Below, one piece after another: positions 62,147-64,000 of a stretch of DNA of 64,000 nt. This stretch comes from Planctomycetota bacterium (GTDB lineage Bacteria > Planctomycetota > MHYJ01 > JACQXL01 > JACQZI01). Location: assembly GCA_016207825.1 (NCBI GenBank), contig JACQZI010000023.1:124001-188000 (forward strand). Direction: 5' to 3'. Both the position numbers and the translations under genes were made by a program. Positions within the stretch are counted from its first letter, which is position 1. Every line of letters begins with the position of its first letter. The notes under the pieces were generated by a model that worked only from the letters and a program-made list of their open reading frames with translations, was not told where the DNA came from and did no database searches.

Positions 62147-62158
62147 AACCGTTGTGGG

Positions 62159-62752
62159 TTAGAACTTCATACCTAAAGAAATGGCTACCCACATACCGCC
62201 GAGGTCATTGATATTGTCAACATAATCAGTGGCGACGCCATCAGGATCGAAAGATACTGTGGTCAGTACTCTGTATCCTAATGTGACGTTCAGGTTAGTC
62301 ATGATTTTTTCTCCACCTGAAACAACGCCCCATGTAACAAAGACATCAGCCATTGGAGTTGTATCGTTCATTCTGATAAGGGCCGCGGTATTATCCCAAG
62401 CCTGTAAATCAGCCATACCGATATGCAACCCGGCTGTGAATTTGTCGGTCAGCTTGCGAGCCAGTAACATGGCTTCGATGCTGACATCAACATCAACAAC
62501 TGTAGAAGTAGCACCCGCGTTTTTATCTTCTTCTAAGGAAATAGTTGAGCCCTCTTTGTAGAAGCCGATATCGGTTTTCGCATCAACCGGTAAAGCAATA
62601 GCTAAAAAGCTACCGCCGCCTGTTTCAGCGTTCTTATCGTTGCACTTGTAATACATCGTGCCCAATTCGAAACCGAGTGATTCGGCCTTAGCGGATAAAA
62701 CCATTCCGCTCACGAGAGCCAGTGCTAATACCAACATTGTCAGTTTTTTCAT
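62159..62752 (-). CDS. Small outer-membrane beta-barrel protein
   Basis: A 197-residue exported protein with signal peptide MKKLTMLVLALALVSGMVLS (cleavage near AKA-ES), about eight amphipathic strands and a terminal phenylalanine (VAISLGMKF). Size and pattern resemble OmpW/OmpA-type eight-stranded barrels, but no family motif is certain. An AGGGGGTGAG ribosome site lies 9 bp before the ATG. It has its own promoter, near-identical to that of the 508-residue porin, so the two are probably co-regulated. Confidence 0.78.
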   Translation of the reverse strand: MKKLTMLVLALALVSGMVLSAKAESLGFELGTMYYKCNDKNAETGGGSFLAIALPVDAKTDIGFYKEGSTISLEEDKNAGATSTVVDVDVSIEAMLLARKLTDKFTAGLHIGMADLQAWDNTAALIRMNDTTPMADVFVTWGVVSGGEKIMTNLNVTLGYRVLTTVSFDPDGVATDYVDNINDLGGMWVAISLGMKF

Positions 62753-62822
62753 TATTCTGTCTCACCCCCTTTCATATTTTAAATACTCTATCTGTTATTT
62801 TGTTTCCAAGTTAATTTAGACG

Positions 62823-62850
62823 ATTATACTCATTATTCGCCTTGAGTCAA
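62823..62850 (-). promoter_or_regulatory. Promoter of the small barrel gene
   Basis: On the minus strand TTGACT (62850-62845), 16 bp, TATAAT (62828-62823). Transcription would begin near 62816, giving a leader of about 63 nt. From -35 to +17 about two thirds of bases equal those of the porin promoter. Confidence 0.7.
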
Positions 62851-62921
62851 CTATTTTCTGGTTAATTTTATTTTTCTCGATTATTTAATTATCGTAAACA
62901 AAACCGAATAACTTTAATAAA

Positions 62922-63665
62922 TTATAATTTTTCTTTAATAATTTCCAAATCACCGATGGTGGTAATCTTCATATTATCGTAACTTCCCGGGACGATCCTC
63001 ACTTTATAGCCCGCGTTTTCCGCTAAAGAGGCATCATCCGTGATTATATGCTTATCGGCAACGAATGCCATTTTACTATAGGCCTTTTCGAGGATTCCCC
63101 TTTTAAACCCCTGCGGAGTCTGCGCCGCCCAAAGTTCGGCCCTTTTCAGGGTCTTTTCTATCACCCCGCCCGTTTTAACCAGTTTTATGGTATCTACAAC
63201 CGGAACAGCCAGGATAGCCGCCCCGAATCTCCTAACCGCCCTTATTAATGTATCTATATCATCTTTATTAACCAGGGGGCGGGCAACATCATGAACCAAT
63301 ACGACCTGACTCCGCTCATCCACCGCCTTTAATGCCCTGGCAACCGAATCCCGGCGTTCCTTACCCCCTTTAACCAGCTTAACTTTGCTCTTCTTTACAT
63401 ATATATTAACGAGTTTCCCGGCTTTTTCCATATCCTGCGGGTTTATGGCAATAATTATCTCTCTTAAACGCGGGATGGCGGCAAACTTATTAATAATATG
63501 CATAAGGAGCGGCTTGCCTTTTAATATGATAAAGGGCTTACGGACAGACTCCTTCCGTGCCCTTGGCTGCCTCTTTGCAAATCCGGAGACTTGCATCCTT
63601 TTGCCCAAGCCGGCAGCGGGTATTATTACACTAATATCCCTATTGGTTCTCTTGGCTTGTTTCAT
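62922..63665 (-). CDS. ispD: 2-C-methyl-D-erythritol 4-phosphate cytidylyltransferase
   Basis: A 247-residue IspD: SVIIPAAGLGKRM (CTP loop), KPFIILKGKPLLMHII, VKGGKERRDSVARAL, LVHDVARPLV, AAQTPQGFKRG and ITDDASLAENAGYKV. It makes CDP-methylerythritol in the MEP isoprenoid pathway. Between the CTP loop and KPF lies an extra stretch, SGFAKRQPRARKESVR (DNA 63544-63594), longer than usual and arginine-rich; by analogy with other genes here it may be a repeat-derived insertion. It follows scpA by 37 bp. Confidence 0.95.
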   Translation of the reverse strand: MKQAKRTNRDISVIIPAAGLGKRMQVSGFAKRQPRARKESVRKPFIILKGKPLLMHIINKFAAIPRLREIIIAINPQDMEKAGKLVNIYVKKSKVKLVKGGKERRDSVARALKAVDERSQVVLVHDVARPLVNKDDIDTLIRAVRRFGAAILAVPVVDTIKLVKTGGVIEKTLKRAELWAAQTPQGFKRGILEKAYSKMAFVADKHIITDDASLAENAGYKVRIVPGSYDNMKITTIGDLEIIKEKL

Positions 63666-63702
63666 CGGTATTCTTAAAATTACCCTTTAGGAAAAAATCA
63701 TA

Positions 63703-64000
63703 TTATTCTGGCTGCCCGGTTTGTATTTGGGGGTTATCCGGAATTTCCGGAATGCTTTCCGCCTCTTTTACCGGTTGAGACGCGCCTTCCGGAACTGCCT
63801 CAGGGGTTTCTGCCGGCTTAACGGCATCAGGCTCTTGCGGTTGCGCCGCCTGGGGTGTAATGACTGGATTAGCTTCAGGGACAACCGCAGGCACAGACGG
63901 GGGCGCCAACTTTATGGTTATTTCCCCGAAATCGCTTTCCTGGTTCAGGGTGATCTTCTGTTCTTTGGCAAGCTCCAGCGCCGCCAGGAAGTTTTTAAGG
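63703..64000 (-). CDS. scpA: Segregation and condensation protein ScpA, C-terminal part (5'-truncated by window edge)
   Basis: The frame is open to the window edge. The first visible residues NFLAALELAKEQKITL and FGEITIKL match the winged-helix C-terminus of ScpA (FLALLELxK...FGxI), which binds the SMC ATPase head. It then continues for about 70 residues of Pro/Ala/Glu-rich low-complexity tail (PAVVPEANPVITPQAAQPQ and so on) not usual for ScpA. A TTG at 63909 is inside the domain and is not a start. ScpB and Smc are not in the window. Confidence 0.8.
   Translation of the reverse strand, partial: LKNFLAALELAKEQKITLNQESDFGEITIKLAPPSVPAVVPEANPVITPQAAQPQEPDAVKPAETPEAVPEGASQPVKEAESIPEIPDNPQIQTGQPE

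Overview
The window is a 64 kb chromosomal stretch of a Gram-negative, probably anaerobic bacterium with roughly mid-40s percent G+C (judged by eye). Outer-membrane genes (a TonB-dependent receptor, two beta-barrel proteins) show a diderm cell. The FHA-Ser/Thr kinase, a second cytoplasmic kinase beside a sigma/anti-sigma pair, a sulfatase-modifying-factor-like protein and unfamiliar small proteins suggest Planctomycetota or a neighbouring candidate phylum. That is an inference at modest confidence; no rRNA is present.

Layout. 1-2.3 kb: edge of a defence-like operon (Vsr-type nickase, GHKL ATPase with a C-terminal PD-(D/E)XK-like domain). 2.5-5.6 kb: EEP phosphatase/nuclease convergent with a DUF4396 / phospholipase-D / PGPGW membrane-lipid operon, then a VOC protein. 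5.7-9.2 kb: nucleotidyltransferase pair next to clpB; a fossil of the clpB 3' end lies on the far side of the pair. 9.2-19.1 kb: cobalamin riboswitch with terminator, then a B12 salvage and uptake operon (cobC, GxxExxY gene, cobU, cobT, cobS, btuF, btuC, btuD, a Dph6-like ATPase, btuB). It imports corrinoids, attaches the lower ligand and has no corrin-ring genes here. 19.2-30.8 kb: orphan transketolase C-half, CtpA protease, PLP-binding protein, FHA-kinase, PNP, TldD, HolB, PSP1, SUMF1-like protein. 30.8-31.7 kb: gene-free, C-rich, with two G-quadruplex motifs. 31.7-44.7 kb: housekeeping genes (glmU, dapF, nadA, pabA/trpG-like, HtrA-TPR, phosphoesterase, ABC permease, tRNA-Glu, tRNA-Lys, ribBA, glyQ, MATE, KimA-like). 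45-50.5 kb: a regulatory locus with zinc-ribbon and trypsin-like membrane protease genes divergent from an ECF-like sigma factor, a zf-HC2/winged-helix protein and a Ser/Thr kinase. 50.7-51 kb: 44-bp tandem array. 51.1-57.2 kb: secreted proteins with decayed relics. 57.3-64 kb: radA, four-helix-bundle gene, rsmE, two beta-barrel genes with near-twin promoters, ispD, and the 3' end of scpA.

The most unusual theme is dispersed short repeat words, both AT-rich tandem words and GC-rich palindromes. They fill intergenic DNA and also sit in frame inside many coding sequences (cobT, btuF, the Dph6-like gene, dapF twice, the protease, the zinc-ribbon gene, the sigma factor, rsmE twice, ispD) and inside the cobalamin riboswitch. 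Three small accessory genes or gene pairs are bracketed by such words, suggesting repeat-borne cassettes. The strongest candidate for an undescribed functional system is the divergent protease / sigma / anti-sigma / kinase locus at 45-50.5 kb.
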